Of a stretch of 64,000 bases of DNA, positions 45,786 through 54,267 are shown piece by piece. The position numbers were made by a program, and so were the translations under genes. Source of the DNA: Pseudomonas sp. 14P_8.1_Bac3 (lineage in GTDB: Bacteria; Pseudomonadota; Gammaproteobacteria; Pseudomonadales; Pseudomonadaceae); contig NZ_JANLOD010000074.1 of NCBI RefSeq assembly GCF_025466085.1, positions 186,001 through 250,000 on the forward strand, in the 5' to 3' direction. The notes below the pieces were generated by a model, which searched no databases, was not told the origin of the DNA, and saw only the letters and a program-made list of their open reading frames with translations. The stretch's first letter is position 1; each line of letters begins with the position of its first letter.

Positions 45786-46910
45786 TCAGCCACGATAGTA
45801 GCGTTGTGGAACAAATGGCATTTTGCTTACAAGCAGAGCCACCTTTTTCCCACGAACGATCGCCCAAACGGGTGTGTCGATGGCGATGTAAGGGCTGTCG
45901 AGGTAACCCATGGCCAGCGGAGCGCCCAGGGTCGGACCGAATCCGCCGCTGCACACACTGCCGATGATGTCGCCGGCTTCGTTGACGATCTCCGCTCCCT
46001 CACGCACCGGAGTGCGCTCTTGCGGCAGCAGACCAACGCGCTTGCGGCTGACACCGGCTTGCTGCTGGGCGAACACGGTTTCAGCGCCGGGGAAGCCGCC
46101 AGCCCGCGCGCCATCGGCGCGGCGGGGCTTGGAAATGGCCCACAGCAGGCTCGCTTCGATCGGGGTGGTTTCGCTGTTCATGTCGTGGCCGTAGAGGCAC
46201 AGGCCGGCTTCCAGGCGCAGGGAGTCACGGGCGCCAAGGCCGATGGCTTCGACTTCCGGTTCGGCCAGCAGCGCGCGGGCCAGGGCTTCGGCGCTGGCGG
46301 CCGGGACAGAGATTTCGAAACCGTCTTCTCCGGTGTAACCCGAGCGGCTGACAAAGCAGTCCACGCCCAGCAGTTTCACGCGGGTGAACTGCATGAAGGT
46401 CATTTTCGCCACTTCCGGCGCCAGGCGTGCGAGCACGGTCACGGCGGCCGGGCCTTGCAGCGCGAGCAGGGCGCGTTCCTCGAACAGCGGCTCGATGGTG
46501 CACTGATCGCCGATGTGCTGACGCAGGTGCGCCAGGTCCTGGTCCTTGCAGGCAGCATTGACCACCAGAAACAGTTCGTCGTTACCGAGGTTGGCGACCA
46601 TCAGGTCGTCGAGGATGCCGCCGCTCTCGTTGGTGAACATGGCGTAACGCTGCATGCCCACCGGCAGGTCGATGATGTCCACCGGTACCAGGCTTTCCAG
46701 CGCCTTGGCGGCATTGGCGCCGGTCAGGCGGATCTGGCCCATGTGCGAGACATCGAACAGCCCGGCCTGATCACGGGTGTGCTGGTGTTCTTTCATCACA
46801 CCGAGCGGATATTGCACCGGCATGTCATAGCCGGCGAAGGGCACCATGCGGGCGCCGAGTTCGATGTGCAGTGCGTGCAACGGGGTTTTCAACAGTTGTT
46901 CGGTGGACAT
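45786..46910 (-). CDS. gcvT: glycine cleavage system T protein (aminomethyltransferase)
   Basis: A 374-residue enzyme that releases ammonia and passes the one-carbon unit to THF. The N-terminus MSTEQLLKTPLHALHIELGARMVPFAGYDMPVQ is characteristic, then GLFDVSHMGQIRLTG and RSGYTGEDGFEI, and the GLGARDSLRLEAGLCLYGHD motif. It is the last gene of gcvH-gcvP-sdaA-gcvT, 33 bp after sdaA. GAGC with AGGAGC lies 6-8 bp before the start. Confidence 0.96.
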   Translation of the reverse strand: MSTEQLLKTPLHALHIELGARMVPFAGYDMPVQYPLGVMKEHQHTRDQAGLFDVSHMGQIRLTGANAAKALESLVPVDIIDLPVGMQRYAMFTNESGGILDDLMVANLGNDELFLVVNAACKDQDLAHLRQHIGDQCTIEPLFEERALLALQGPAAVTVLARLAPEVAKMTFMQFTRVKLLGVDCFVSRSGYTGEDGFEISVPAASAEALARALLAEPEVEAIGLGARDSLRLEAGLCLYGHDMNSETTPIEASLLWAISKPRRADGARAGGFPGAETVFAQQQAGVSRKRVGLLPQERTPVREGAEIVNEAGDIIGSVCSGGFGPTLGAPLAMGYLDSPYIAIDTPVWAIVRGKKVALLVSKMPFVPQRYYRG

Positions 46911-46943
46911 ATCCAGCTCCTGAAAATAGTGCCGATGCGCGCA

Positions 46944-48320
46944 TCAGCACTCGATAATATTGACCGCCAAACCGCCACGGGCGGTTTCCTTGTATTTGCT
47001 TTTCATGTCGGCGCCGGTCTGACGCATGGTGCGGATGACCTTGTCGAGGGAGACGAAGTGTTGACCGTCGCCTCGCAGGGCCATGCGCACCGCATTGATG
47101 GCTTTCACCGAACCCATGGCATTGCGTTCGATGCACGGCACTTGCACCAGCCCGCCAATCGGGTCGCAAGTCAGTCCGAGGTTGTGTTCCATGCCGATTT
47201 CCGCGGCGTTTTCCACTTGCTGCACGGTGCCGCCCAGCACTTCGCACAACGCGCCGGCTGCCATCGAACAGGCGACGCCGACCTCACCCTGACAGCCGAC
47301 TTCGGCGCCGGAGATCGAGGCGTTTTCCTTGTAGAGAATGCCGATGGCGGCGGCCGTCAGCAGGAAACGCACGACGCCGTCTTCATTGGCGCCGGGGATG
47401 AAGCGCATGTAGTAGTGCAAAACCGCCGGGACGATGCCCGCGGCACCGTTGGTGGGCGCGGTGACCACGCGCCCGCCGTTGGCGTTTTCTTCGTTGACCG
47501 CCAGGGCGTACAGGTTGACCCAGTCCAGTACCGACAGCGGATCGCGCAGCGCTGATTCCGGGTTTTTGCACAGTTGTCGATGCAGCGCCGCCGCCCGTCG
47601 TTTGACCTTCAGCCCGCCGGGCAGGATGCCTTCGTTGCGGCAACCGGCATCGACGCAGTCCTGCATCACTTGCCAGATGTTCAGCAGGCCGGCGCGGGTC
47701 TCTGCTTCCGGGCGCCAGGCACTTTCATTGGTCAGCATCACCTGGCTGATCGACAGCCCGTAGGTCGTGCAATGACCGAGCAGGTCCTTGGCGCTCTTGA
47801 ACGGGAAGGTCAGGGGCGTGGCGTCTTCGACGATGCGGTCGGCGCCGGCGGCGTCTTCATCGACGACGAAACCGCCGCCGACCGAGTAATACTCGCGGCT
47901 GCGGACTTGCAGGCCCGCCGCGTCGAATGCGCGGAAGATCATGCCGTTGGGGTGATAGGCCAGCGGTTTGCGGATCATCGCCAGGTGTTCTTTCTCGTTG
48001 AACGCGATGCTGTGTTCGCCGAGCAGGTTCAGGCGACCGCTGCCGCGAATGTCTTGCAGGCGGGCGGCGACGGTTTCGGTGTTGACGGTGTCCGGGTGTT
48101 CGCCTTCCAGGCCCAGCAACACGGCTTTGTCACTGCCGTGCCCTTTGCCGGTGGCGCCGAGCGAGCCGTAAAGCTCGACTTTGACGCAGGTTGTGACGGC
48201 CAGCAGGCTTTCACGGCGCAAGCCTTCGACGAACCGCGCGGCGGCGCGCATCGGGCCGACGGTGTGGGAGCTGGAAGGGCCGATGCCAATCTTGAACAGG
48301 TCGAACACGCTTAACGACAT
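46944..48320 (-). CDS. sdaA: L-serine ammonia-lyase (iron-sulfur type)
   Basis: A 458-residue enzyme deaminating L-serine to pyruvate. The N-terminal domain opens SVFDLFKIGIGPSSSHTVGP, and the catalytic domain has GNEDGVVRF-like, EVGCQGEVGVACSMAAGAL and GLTCDPIGGLVQVPCIERN, containing cluster cysteines. In the operon it removes the serine produced from glycine. A REP pair separates it from gcvP, so it may have reduced or separate expression. Confidence 0.95.
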   Translation of the reverse strand: MSLSVFDLFKIGIGPSSSHTVGPMRAAARFVEGLRRESLLAVTTCVKVELYGSLGATGKGHGSDKAVLLGLEGEHPDTVNTETVAARLQDIRGSGRLNLLGEHSIAFNEKEHLAMIRKPLAYHPNGMIFRAFDAAGLQVRSREYYSVGGGFVVDEDAAGADRIVEDATPLTFPFKSAKDLLGHCTTYGLSISQVMLTNESAWRPEAETRAGLLNIWQVMQDCVDAGCRNEGILPGGLKVKRRAAALHRQLCKNPESALRDPLSVLDWVNLYALAVNEENANGGRVVTAPTNGAAGIVPAVLHYYMRFIPGANEDGVVRFLLTAAAIGILYKENASISGAEVGCQGEVGVACSMAAGALCEVLGGTVQQVENAAEIGMEHNLGLTCDPIGGLVQVPCIERNAMGSVKAINAVRMALRGDGQHFVSLDKVIRTMRQTGADMKSKYKETARGGLAVNIIEC

Positions 48321-48380
48321 GGTTGTTCTCCGGTTTCTTGTTATGGGAATGGCGGAAGCTTGACGTGTTACATGAACCCT

Positions 48381-48470
48381 TGTGGGAGCGGGCTTGCTCG
48401 CGAATGCGGTGGGTCAGACAACGTTAAGGGTGGCTGATCTATCGCATTCGCGAGCAAGCCCGCTCCCACA
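48381..48470. repeat. REP pair (BIME) between gcvP and sdaA
   Basis: Inverted REP units (TGTGGGAGCGGGCTTGCTCG and its complement) around a 36-bp spacer beginning GCGGTGGGTCAGAC. It lies inside the glycine cleavage operon, between gcvP and sdaA, and could uncouple their mRNA levels. The spacer is close to that of the element at 52082. Confidence 0.92.
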
Positions 48471-48509
48471 GGGGATGCGGTGTTCTCGAAAGAACACCGC
48501 CCTCATCCG

Positions 48510-51362
48510 TCAAGCGTAGCTTTCTATCGACGGGCAGGCGCACACCAGGTTGCGATCGCCGAAGACGTTGTCGACGCGACCGACCGGTGGCCAGTACTTG
48601 CCTTCGATCAGCGACGCGACCGGATACACCGCTTGCTCGCGGCTGTACGGGTGGGTCCACTCGCCCACGATTTCCGCCGCGGTGTGCGGAGCGTTTTTCA
48701 GTGGGTTGTCGTCCTTGTCCAGCGTGCCGTTTTCCACCGCGCGGATTTCCTCGCGGATGCGGATCATGGCGTCGCAGAAGCGGTCCAGTTCTTCCTTGGA
48801 TTCGCTTTCGGTCGGCTCGATCATCAGCGTGCCGGCCACCGGGAACGACATGGTCGGGGCGTGGAAGCCGAAGTCGATCAGGCGCTTGGCGACGTCATCG
48901 ACGCTGATGCCGCTGCTGTCTTTCAGCGGACGCAGGTCGAGGATGCATTCGTGCGCCACCAGACCGTTGCTGCCGGTGTAGAGAACAGGATAGTGCTCTT
49001 CCAGGCGACGGGAGATGTAGTTGGCATTGAGGATCGCCAGTTGCGATGCGCGTTTGAGGCCAGCGCCACCCATCATCCGAATGTACATCCAGGTGATCGG
49101 CAGAATGCTCGCGCTGCCGAACGGTGCCGCGCAGACTGCGCCTTCCTTGCGTGCCATCTGGGCGTGGCCCGGCAGGAATGGAGTCAGGTGCGATTTCACG
49201 CCGATCGGGCCGACGCCCGGGCCGCCACCGCCGTGGGGAATGCAGAACGTCTTGTGCAGGTTCAGGTGCGAGACGTCGCCACCGAACTTGCCCGGTGCGC
49301 AGAGGCCGACCATCGCGTTCATGTTGGCGCCGTCGATGTACACTTGGCCGCCGTGGTCATGAATGATGCCGCAGATTTCGCGGATGCCTTCTTCGAACAC
49401 GCCGTGGGTCGACGGGTAGGTGATCATCAGCGCCGCAAGGTGTTCGCGGTGTTCGATGGCTTTGGCGCGCAGGTCTTCGATGTCGACGTTGCCGCGGGCG
49501 TCGCAGGCGGTCACGACCACACGCATGCCGGCCATGTTGGCGGTGGCCGGGTTGGTGCCGTGGGCGGACGATGGGATCAGGCAGATGTCGCGACGGTCTT
49601 CGCCACGGCTCTGGTGATAGGCGCGAATCGCCAGCAGGCCGGCGTACTCACCTTGCGAACCGGCGTTCGGTTGCAGCGAGATCGCGTCGTATCCGGTCGC
49701 GGCGCACAGCATCGCTTCCAGTTCGTCGGTCAGTTGCTGGTAACCGGCGCTTTGCTCGGCCGGGGCGAACGGGTGCAGGGCGCCGAATTCGGCCCAGGTC
49801 ACCGGGATCATTTCGCTGGCGGCGTTGAGTTTCATGGTGCAGGAACCCAGCGGGATCATGGTGCGATCCAGGGCCAGGTCCTTGTCGGCGAGCTTGCGCA
49901 GGTAGCGCATCAGCTCGGTTTCCGAGTGATAACGGTTGAACACCGGGTGGCTGAGGATCGGCGATTGACGTACCAAAGCGGCCGGAAGGGCGCTTTGAAC
50001 GGAAGCAGCGAGGGCGGCGAAGTCCGGCAGCGCTTTACCGTCGGCGAGCAAGGCCCACAGGGTTTCGACGTCGGCTTGCGAAGTGGTTTCGTCGAGGGAC
50101 AGGCCCAGGCGTTCACCATCGACCACGCGCAGGTTGATCTGCCGGGCCCGTGCCTGGTCGTGCAGCTTGGCGGTGTGGGCGCCGGTATTCAGGGTCAGCG
50201 TATCGAAGAAGCTGGCTTGCTCAACGGTCAGTCCCAGTGCGCTCAAGCCTTTGGCGAGAATCGCGGTCAGGTGATGAATGCGGTTGGCGATCTGCGTCAG
50301 GCCTTTCGGACCGTGGTAGACCGCGTACATGCTGGCGATGTTGGCCAGCAGCACTTGGGCGGTGCAGATGTTCGACGTGGCTTTCTCGCGGCGGATGTGT
50401 TGTTCGCGGGTCTGCATGGCCAGGCGCAGGGCCGGCTTGCCGAAACGGTCCACCGACACGCCGACCAGACGGCCCGGCATGTCGCGCTTGAACGCATCTT
50501 TAGTGGAGAAGTACGCCGCGTGCGGGCCGCCGAAGCCCAGCGGTACGCCGAAGCGTTGTGCGCTGCCAATGGCCACGTCGGCGCCGAACTCGCCCGGCGG
50601 GGTCAGCACGGTCAGGGCCAGCAGGTCAGCGGCGACGGCGACCAGTGCGTTGGCTGCGTGGAAGCGTTCGGTCAGCTCGCGGTAATTGAAGACGTCGCCG
50701 TTGCTCGCCGGGTATTGCAGCAGGGCGCCGAAGAATGGCGTCACGTCGGTCAGTTCGAGCTCGTCGCCGACGACCACCTCGATGCCCAACGGCTCGGCAC
50801 GGGTGCGCAGCACGTCGAGGGTTTGCGGGTGGCAATGCACGGAGGCGAAGAAGGCGTGACTGCCTTTGTTCTTGCTCAGGCGTTTGCAAAAGGTCATCGC
50901 TTCGGCAGCGGCGGTGGCTTCGTCCAGCAAGGATGCGTTGGCAATCGGCAGGCCGGTGAGGTCACTGATCAGGGTCTGGAAGTTCAGCAGCGCTTCGAGG
51001 CGACCCTGGGAAATTTCTGGCTGGTACGGGGTGTACGCGGTGTACCAGGCCGGATTTTCCAGCAGGTTGCGCAGGATCGGCGACGGCGTGTGAGTGCCGT
51101 AGTAACCCTGGCCGATATAAGTCTTGAACAGTTGGTTCTTGGCGGCGATGCCTTTGATCAACGCCAGGGCATCGGCTTCGCTGAGACCGTCGTCCATGCC
51201 GAGGACGCTGGTGCCTTTGATGCTTTCCGGAATGACGCTGGCGCTCAAGGCTTCCAGGGAGTCGAAACCGAGGCTGTTGAGCATGGCTTGTTCATCGCCG
51301 GAACGCGGGCCGATGTGGCGGGCGATGAATTCATTGGCGGTGGTCAGGTTCACTTGAGTCAT
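48510..51362 (-). CDS. gcvP: glycine cleavage system P protein (glycine dehydrogenase, decarboxylating)
   Basis: A 950-residue PLP enzyme with fused alpha and beta halves. The PLP lysine is in HLNLHKTFCIPHGGGGPG (about 695-710). Other parts are IGQGYYGTHTPSPILRNLLENPAWYT near the N-terminus and SAHGTNPATANMAGM. It releases CO2 from glycine and passes aminomethyl to the lipoyl arm of GcvH. The start lies 11 bp after the gcvH stop. A long antisense frame spans the gene but has no protein-like features. Confidence 0.98.
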   Translation of the reverse strand: MTQVNLTTANEFIARHIGPRSGDEQAMLNSLGFDSLEALSASVIPESIKGTSVLGMDDGLSEADALALIKGIAAKNQLFKTYIGQGYYGTHTPSPILRNLLENPAWYTAYTPYQPEISQGRLEALLNFQTLISDLTGLPIANASLLDEATAAAEAMTFCKRLSKNKGSHAFFASVHCHPQTLDVLRTRAEPLGIEVVVGDELELTDVTPFFGALLQYPASNGDVFNYRELTERFHAANALVAVAADLLALTVLTPPGEFGADVAIGSAQRFGVPLGFGGPHAAYFSTKDAFKRDMPGRLVGVSVDRFGKPALRLAMQTREQHIRREKATSNICTAQVLLANIASMYAVYHGPKGLTQIANRIHHLTAILAKGLSALGLTVEQASFFDTLTLNTGAHTAKLHDQARARQINLRVVDGERLGLSLDETTSQADVETLWALLADGKALPDFAALAASVQSALPAALVRQSPILSHPVFNRYHSETELMRYLRKLADKDLALDRTMIPLGSCTMKLNAASEMIPVTWAEFGALHPFAPAEQSAGYQQLTDELEAMLCAATGYDAISLQPNAGSQGEYAGLLAIRAYHQSRGEDRRDICLIPSSAHGTNPATANMAGMRVVVTACDARGNVDIEDLRAKAIEHREHLAALMITYPSTHGVFEEGIREICGIIHDHGGQVYIDGANMNAMVGLCAPGKFGGDVSHLNLHKTFCIPHGGGGPGVGPIGVKSHLTPFLPGHAQMARKEGAVCAAPFGSASILPITWMYIRMMGGAGLKRASQLAILNANYISRRLEEHYPVLYTGSNGLVAHECILDLRPLKDSSGISVDDVAKRLIDFGFHAPTMSFPVAGTLMIEPTESESKEELDRFCDAMIRIREEIRAVENGTLDKDDNPLKNAPHTAAEIVGEWTHPYSREQAVYPVASLIEGKYWPPVGRVDNVFGDRNLVCACPSIESYA

Positions 51363-51373
51363 GTCTGCGCTCC

Positions 51374-51757
51374 TCAGGCTTCGGCGTTGGCTTTGATCAG
51401 ACGGTCGTAGGCGTCCTGATCCAGCAATTTGGCGACGGCCGAAGCGTCGGTTGGCTGGAAGCGGAAGAACCAGCCTTCGCCCAGCGGATCTTCGTTGACC
51501 AGTTCAGGGCTGCTGTCCAGCGCCGGGTTCACTTCCAGCACTTCGCCGTCGAGTGGCATGTACACGCCGCTGGCCGCTTTGACCGATTCCACGGTGGCGG
51601 CTTCTGCGCCTTTGTCGTAGGACTGCAGCTCAGGCAGTTGTACGAAAACCACGTCGCCCAGGGCGTTCTGGGCGAAAGCCGTAATGCCGACCGTGACGCT
51701 GCCGTCAGCTTCGGCGCGCAGCCATTCGTGATCTTCAGTAAAACGCAACTCGCTCAT
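51374..51757 (-). CDS. gcvH: glycine cleavage system H protein
   Basis: A 127-residue lipoyl carrier. The lipoylated Lys sits in ATVESVKAASGVYMP. The N-terminus SELRFTEDHEWLR and the C-terminal GWFFRFQPTD are typical. It is the first gene of the operon; ATG 51757 has TAGGAG 6-8 bp upstream, and a longer frame to 51880 is not protein-like. The control region lies between it and gcsR. Confidence 0.97.
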   Translation of the reverse strand: MSELRFTEDHEWLRAEADGSVTVGITAFAQNALGDVVFVQLPELQSYDKGAEAATVESVKAASGVYMPLDGEVLEVNPALDSSPELVNEDPLGEGWFFRFQPTDASAVAKLLDQDAYDRLIKANAEA

Positions 51758-51840
51758 GGAAACTCCTAAGGGGCCAGACTCGTCTGGTGGACGCGATTGA
51801 ATGCAGGGGGCAAAGCCCTGCTTTATGGAGGCGTTAGTTA

Positions 51841-51855
51841 GCAAGATCGCGGCCA
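51841..51855 (-). promoter_or_regulatory. putative sigma-54 (-24/-12) promoter of gcvH
   Basis: Minus-strand TGGCCGCGATCTTGC matches the TGG-N9-TTGC pattern, with 10 bp between the -24 GG and the -12 GC. It lies 84 bp before the gcvH ATG. The -24 box departs from TGGCAC at two bases. Confidence 0.65.
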
Positions 51856-51858
51856 ATG

Positions 51859-51880
51859 TTGTTTTATCGTTATAAAACAA
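51859..51880. promoter_or_regulatory. AT-rich perfect inverted repeat next to the -24 element
   Basis: TTGTTTTAT and its complement ATAAAACAA around CGTT. It could bind a regulator as a dimer or help DNA bending by IHF. It lies between the promoter and the GcsR-like sites. Confidence 0.5.
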
Positions 51881-51919
51881 TGAGTTGGCTGGAAATGCAG
51901 GACTCGGGTTTTTGCTGGC

Positions 51920-51937
51920 TGTAGCGAAAACGGTACA
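51920..51937. promoter_or_regulatory. gcvH operator: GcsR-like operator site 1
   Basis: TGTAGCGAAAACGGTACA: a near-palindrome with TGTAGCG on the left and CGGTACA on the right around four bases. It resembles the GcsR consensus TGTAACG-N4-CGTTCCG that I recall, and is about 66 bp upstream of the -24 element. Confidence 0.65.
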
Positions 51938-52000
51938 GGCGAAAGCCCGGAAAAAAGCGTAGTGGGATCAAAGCCTTGCACGACGGTGATCGGCGAGGGG

Positions 52001-52018
52001 TGTAGCGAAATCGTTCCG
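52001..52018. promoter_or_regulatory. gcvH operator: GcsR-like operator site 2
   Basis: TGTAGCGAAATCGTTCCG agrees with the recalled consensus at 13 of 14 fixed positions, differing only at G for A. It is the best of the three sites and lies about 147 bp upstream of the -24 element. Confidence 0.75.
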
Positions 52019-52019
52019 C

Positions 52020-52037
52020 TGTAGCGCTTTCAGTACA
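52020..52037. promoter_or_regulatory. gcvH operator: GcsR-like operator site 3
   Basis: TGTAGCGCTTTCAGTACA starts 19 bp after the start of site 2, so the two are tandem on nearly the same DNA face. Its right half is weaker than in site 2. Confidence 0.6.
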
Positions 52038-52081
52038 GGTGGAGGTCGTTTTTAAACGGGGTTCAACCCGAAACCCAACCC

Positions 52082-52169
52082 TGTGGGAGCGGGCTTGCCC
52101 GCGAATGCGGTGGGTCAGAAACCATTGATGTGACTGATCCACCGCATTCGCGAGCAAGCCCGCTCCCAC
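52082..52169. repeat. REP pair (BIME) between gcsR and the gcvH control region
   Basis: Inverted REP units CTGTGGGAGCGGGCTTGCCC and GCGAGCAAGCCCGCTCCCAC around a spacer beginning GCGGTGGGTCAGAA. It lies 17 bp after the gcsR stop and may keep gcsR transcripts from entering the gcvH promoter. Confidence 0.92.
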
Positions 52170-52186
52170 GGTTTTGACCGAGTCAC

Positions 52187-53695
52187 TCAAGGCTGTTTGG
52201 GAATGCCGTACTTGCGCAACCGATGGGCGATCGCCGTGTGGGAGGTTTGCAGGCGGTTGGCCAATTGCCGGGTCGAGGGGTAGCTGGCGTAGAGTTTTTC
52301 CAGCAGGTCTTTTTCGAACGCTTCCATGGCCTGTTCCAGGCTGTCGACGTCGTTGTCGCTCTGGCGCGCCACGGAGGTGCCGGCAATGTCGAGGTCGCCG
52401 ATGTCTACCAGGCTGCTCTCGCAAATGGCGGCCGCGCGGAAGATCACGTTCTGCAATTGCCGCACGTTGCCCGGCCAGCGGTTGCCGAGTAGCGCCGGGT
52501 AGGTGCCGGGCGCCAGGCGACACACCGGTCGCTGAATCTGCGCGCAGGCCTGCTGCATGAAATAGCGGGCCAGCAGCAGAATATCCTGGCCACGTTCGCG
52601 CAATGGCGGGACTTCGACATTCAGGACGTTGAGGCGATAGAACAGGTCTTCGCGGAAAGTGCCTTCGCTGACCATTTTTTCCAGATCGCGGTGCGTGGCG
52701 CTGAGAATGCGCACGTTGACCTTCACCTCGCGATCACCTCCGACCCGGCGGAAGCTGCCGTCATTGAGGAAGCGCAGCAATTTCGCCTGCAAGTACGGCG
52801 ACATCTCGCCGATCTCATCGAGAAATACCGTGCCCTGGTTCGCCAGCTCCATCAAACCTGGCTTGCCGCCCCGTTGCGCACCGGTGAAGGCGCCGGGGGC
52901 GTAGCCGAACAGCTCGCTTTCGGCGAGGTTCTCCGGTAATGCCGCACAGTTCAATGCGAGGAACGGTGAACTGTGGCGCGCGCTGATGGCGTGGCAGGCG
53001 CGGGCCACCAGTTCTTTGCCAGTGCCGGTTTCGCCCTGGATCAGCAAGGGTGCATCCAGCGCCGCCACCCGTTGCGCACGGGCCTTGAGGGTGCGAATCG
53101 CCGGGGATTCGCCGAGCAGCGCATCAAATCCTTCGGCATGGTCGTGGTGCAGCGCCGAGAGGCGTTCGCCGATGCGGTTCGGCTGATACAGCGTCAGCAA
53201 GGCGCCGGCGTCGGTGATCGGCGTGGCGTCCAGCAACAGGGTCTGGCCGTTGACGGTGATCTCGCGCAGGGGCAACCGGAAACCGTGGTCCAGCAGGGTA
53301 TCGAGCAGCGCCGGATCGGCAAACAGCTCTGCCACGCTTTCACCGGCCGGCTCGCGACCGTACAACGCGATCAATGCCGGGTTGGCCAGCAGCACCTTGC
53401 CGGCGCTGTCCAGGGCCAGGACCGGGTCGGTCATGGCGGCCAGCAAGGCATCGAGCTGCAGGTGCCGACGTTGCCCGGGCAGGATGTCGACCACGGTCAT
53501 CGCCTGCACGCCACGCACGCTGAGCAGCGCGTCGCGCAGTTCTTCGAGCACGTCCGCGCTCAAGGTCGGGGCGTCAATGTAGACGTTGGGCGGCACCATC
53601 TCTACCGCATCCAGATTGAGATTGCGCCCACCGAGCAGGGCCAGGACTTCCTGGGTGATGCCGACGCGGTCGATGAAGCTGACGTGGATACGCAT
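52187..53695 (-). CDS. gcsR: TyrR-like sigma-54 activator of glycine cleavage (GcsR)
   Basis: A 502-residue enhancer-binding protein. An ACT domain spans about 1-75 (MRIHVSFIDRVGITQEVLALL), a PAS domain about 80-190, and the AAA+ domain about 205-440, with GETGTGKELVA, the sigma-54-contacting GAFTGA loop, and VFLDEIGEM. The C-terminal TyrR-type HTH holds RQLANRLQTSHTAIAHRLRK. In P. aeruginosa the homologue senses glycine and activates the gcs2 operon. Position beside gcvH and three matching operators support the name. ATG 53695 excludes an unlikely 62-residue extension. Confidence 0.93.
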   Translation of the reverse strand: MRIHVSFIDRVGITQEVLALLGGRNLNLDAVEMVPPNVYIDAPTLSADVLEELRDALLSVRGVQAMTVVDILPGQRRHLQLDALLAAMTDPVLALDSAGKVLLANPALIALYGREPAGESVAELFADPALLDTLLDHGFRLPLREITVNGQTLLLDATPITDAGALLTLYQPNRIGERLSALHHDHAEGFDALLGESPAIRTLKARAQRVAALDAPLLIQGETGTGKELVARACHAISARHSSPFLALNCAALPENLAESELFGYAPGAFTGAQRGGKPGLMELANQGTVFLDEIGEMSPYLQAKLLRFLNDGSFRRVGGDREVKVNVRILSATHRDLEKMVSEGTFREDLFYRLNVLNVEVPPLRERGQDILLLARYFMQQACAQIQRPVCRLAPGTYPALLGNRWPGNVRQLQNVIFRAAAICESSLVDIGDLDIAGTSVARQSDNDVDSLEQAMEAFEKDLLEKLYASYPSTRQLANRLQTSHTAIAHRLRKYGIPKQP

Positions 53696-53794
53696 GGGGC
53701 GGTATTGGGTTCTGGCGTGCGGAGGGTGGCAAGTATGCCTTGGGGCGGGCCAATGGTGAAATCCTGCGCAGGACTTCAGTGCGACGTTGAACCC

Positions 53795-53882
53795 TGTGGG
53801 AGCGGCTTGCTCGCGAATGCGGCGTGTCAGTTGATTCATAGGAAACTGACCCTCCGTATTCGCGAGCAAGCCCGCTCCCACA
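53795..53882. repeat. REP pair (BIME) between the DUF5064 gene and gcsR
   Basis: REP units TGTGGGAGCGGCTTGCTCGC and its partner GCGAGCAAGCCCGCTCCCAC flank a spacer with CAGTTGATTCATAGGAAACTG, itself an inverted repeat. It lies about 100 bp upstream of gcsR and 11 bp after the DUF5064 stop. Confidence 0.9.
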
Positions 53883-53892
53883 AGGTGTCTGG

Positions 53893-54255
53893 TTATTCGA
53901 GGTGCTCGGGTTTCACCGGGTCGCCGGATTTCATGTCCAGTTGCACCCGCACATCTTCAAACATCGCATCGTAATGCTTGTGCACCGAACCGAGGCTGCT
54001 ATGGGTTTTGGGAATCCCGTACTGCTCGGCGATTTTCGTCACGTTGCTGGCGAAGTTGTAGGCCTGGTCCTTGGGCAGATAGAACGACTCGCTCATGTCC
54101 TTGCCCTGAATATTGCCGTGCACGGTGAACGACATCCCTTTGCCTTCCTTGGGGTCATCGGTCACTTCATAGTCGATGCACAGGTCGTAGCTGACATCGT
54201 CATCGTTCAGCGCATGGCGCTCGATGTGCAGTTTTCCCGGCTCGAACGTTGCCAT
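53893..54255 (-). CDS. DUF5064 family protein
   Basis: A 120-residue soluble protein starting MATFEPGKLHIERHAL, with YEVTDDPKEGKGMSFTVHG, a beta-rich pattern and no signal peptide or membrane helix. I associate it with DUF5064, a family found next to arc genes in Pseudomonas. The start lies 12 bp after the arcC stop and GGGAGA is 7-8 bp upstream, so it may belong to the arc operon. Function is unknown. Confidence 0.8.
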   Translation of the reverse strand: MATFEPGKLHIERHALNDDDVSYDLCIDYEVTDDPKEGKGMSFTVHGNIQGKDMSESFYLPKDQAYNFASNVTKIAEQYGIPKTHSSLGSVHKHYDAMFEDVRVQLDMKSGDPVKPEHLE

Positions 54256-54267
54256 TGACGTCTCTCC

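Noticed and set aside
48480..51410. 976-codon open frame antisense to gcvP
   Set aside because: It mirrors gcvP codon by codon in a GC-rich gene, has a composition rich in Gly, Arg, Val and His without domains, and gcvP is certain. Long antisense frames are common at this GC content.
51758..52186. Glycine riboswitch upstream of gcvH
   Set aside because: No conserved tandem aptamer core was seen, and the presence of GcsR sites with a sigma-54 promoter explains glycine control.
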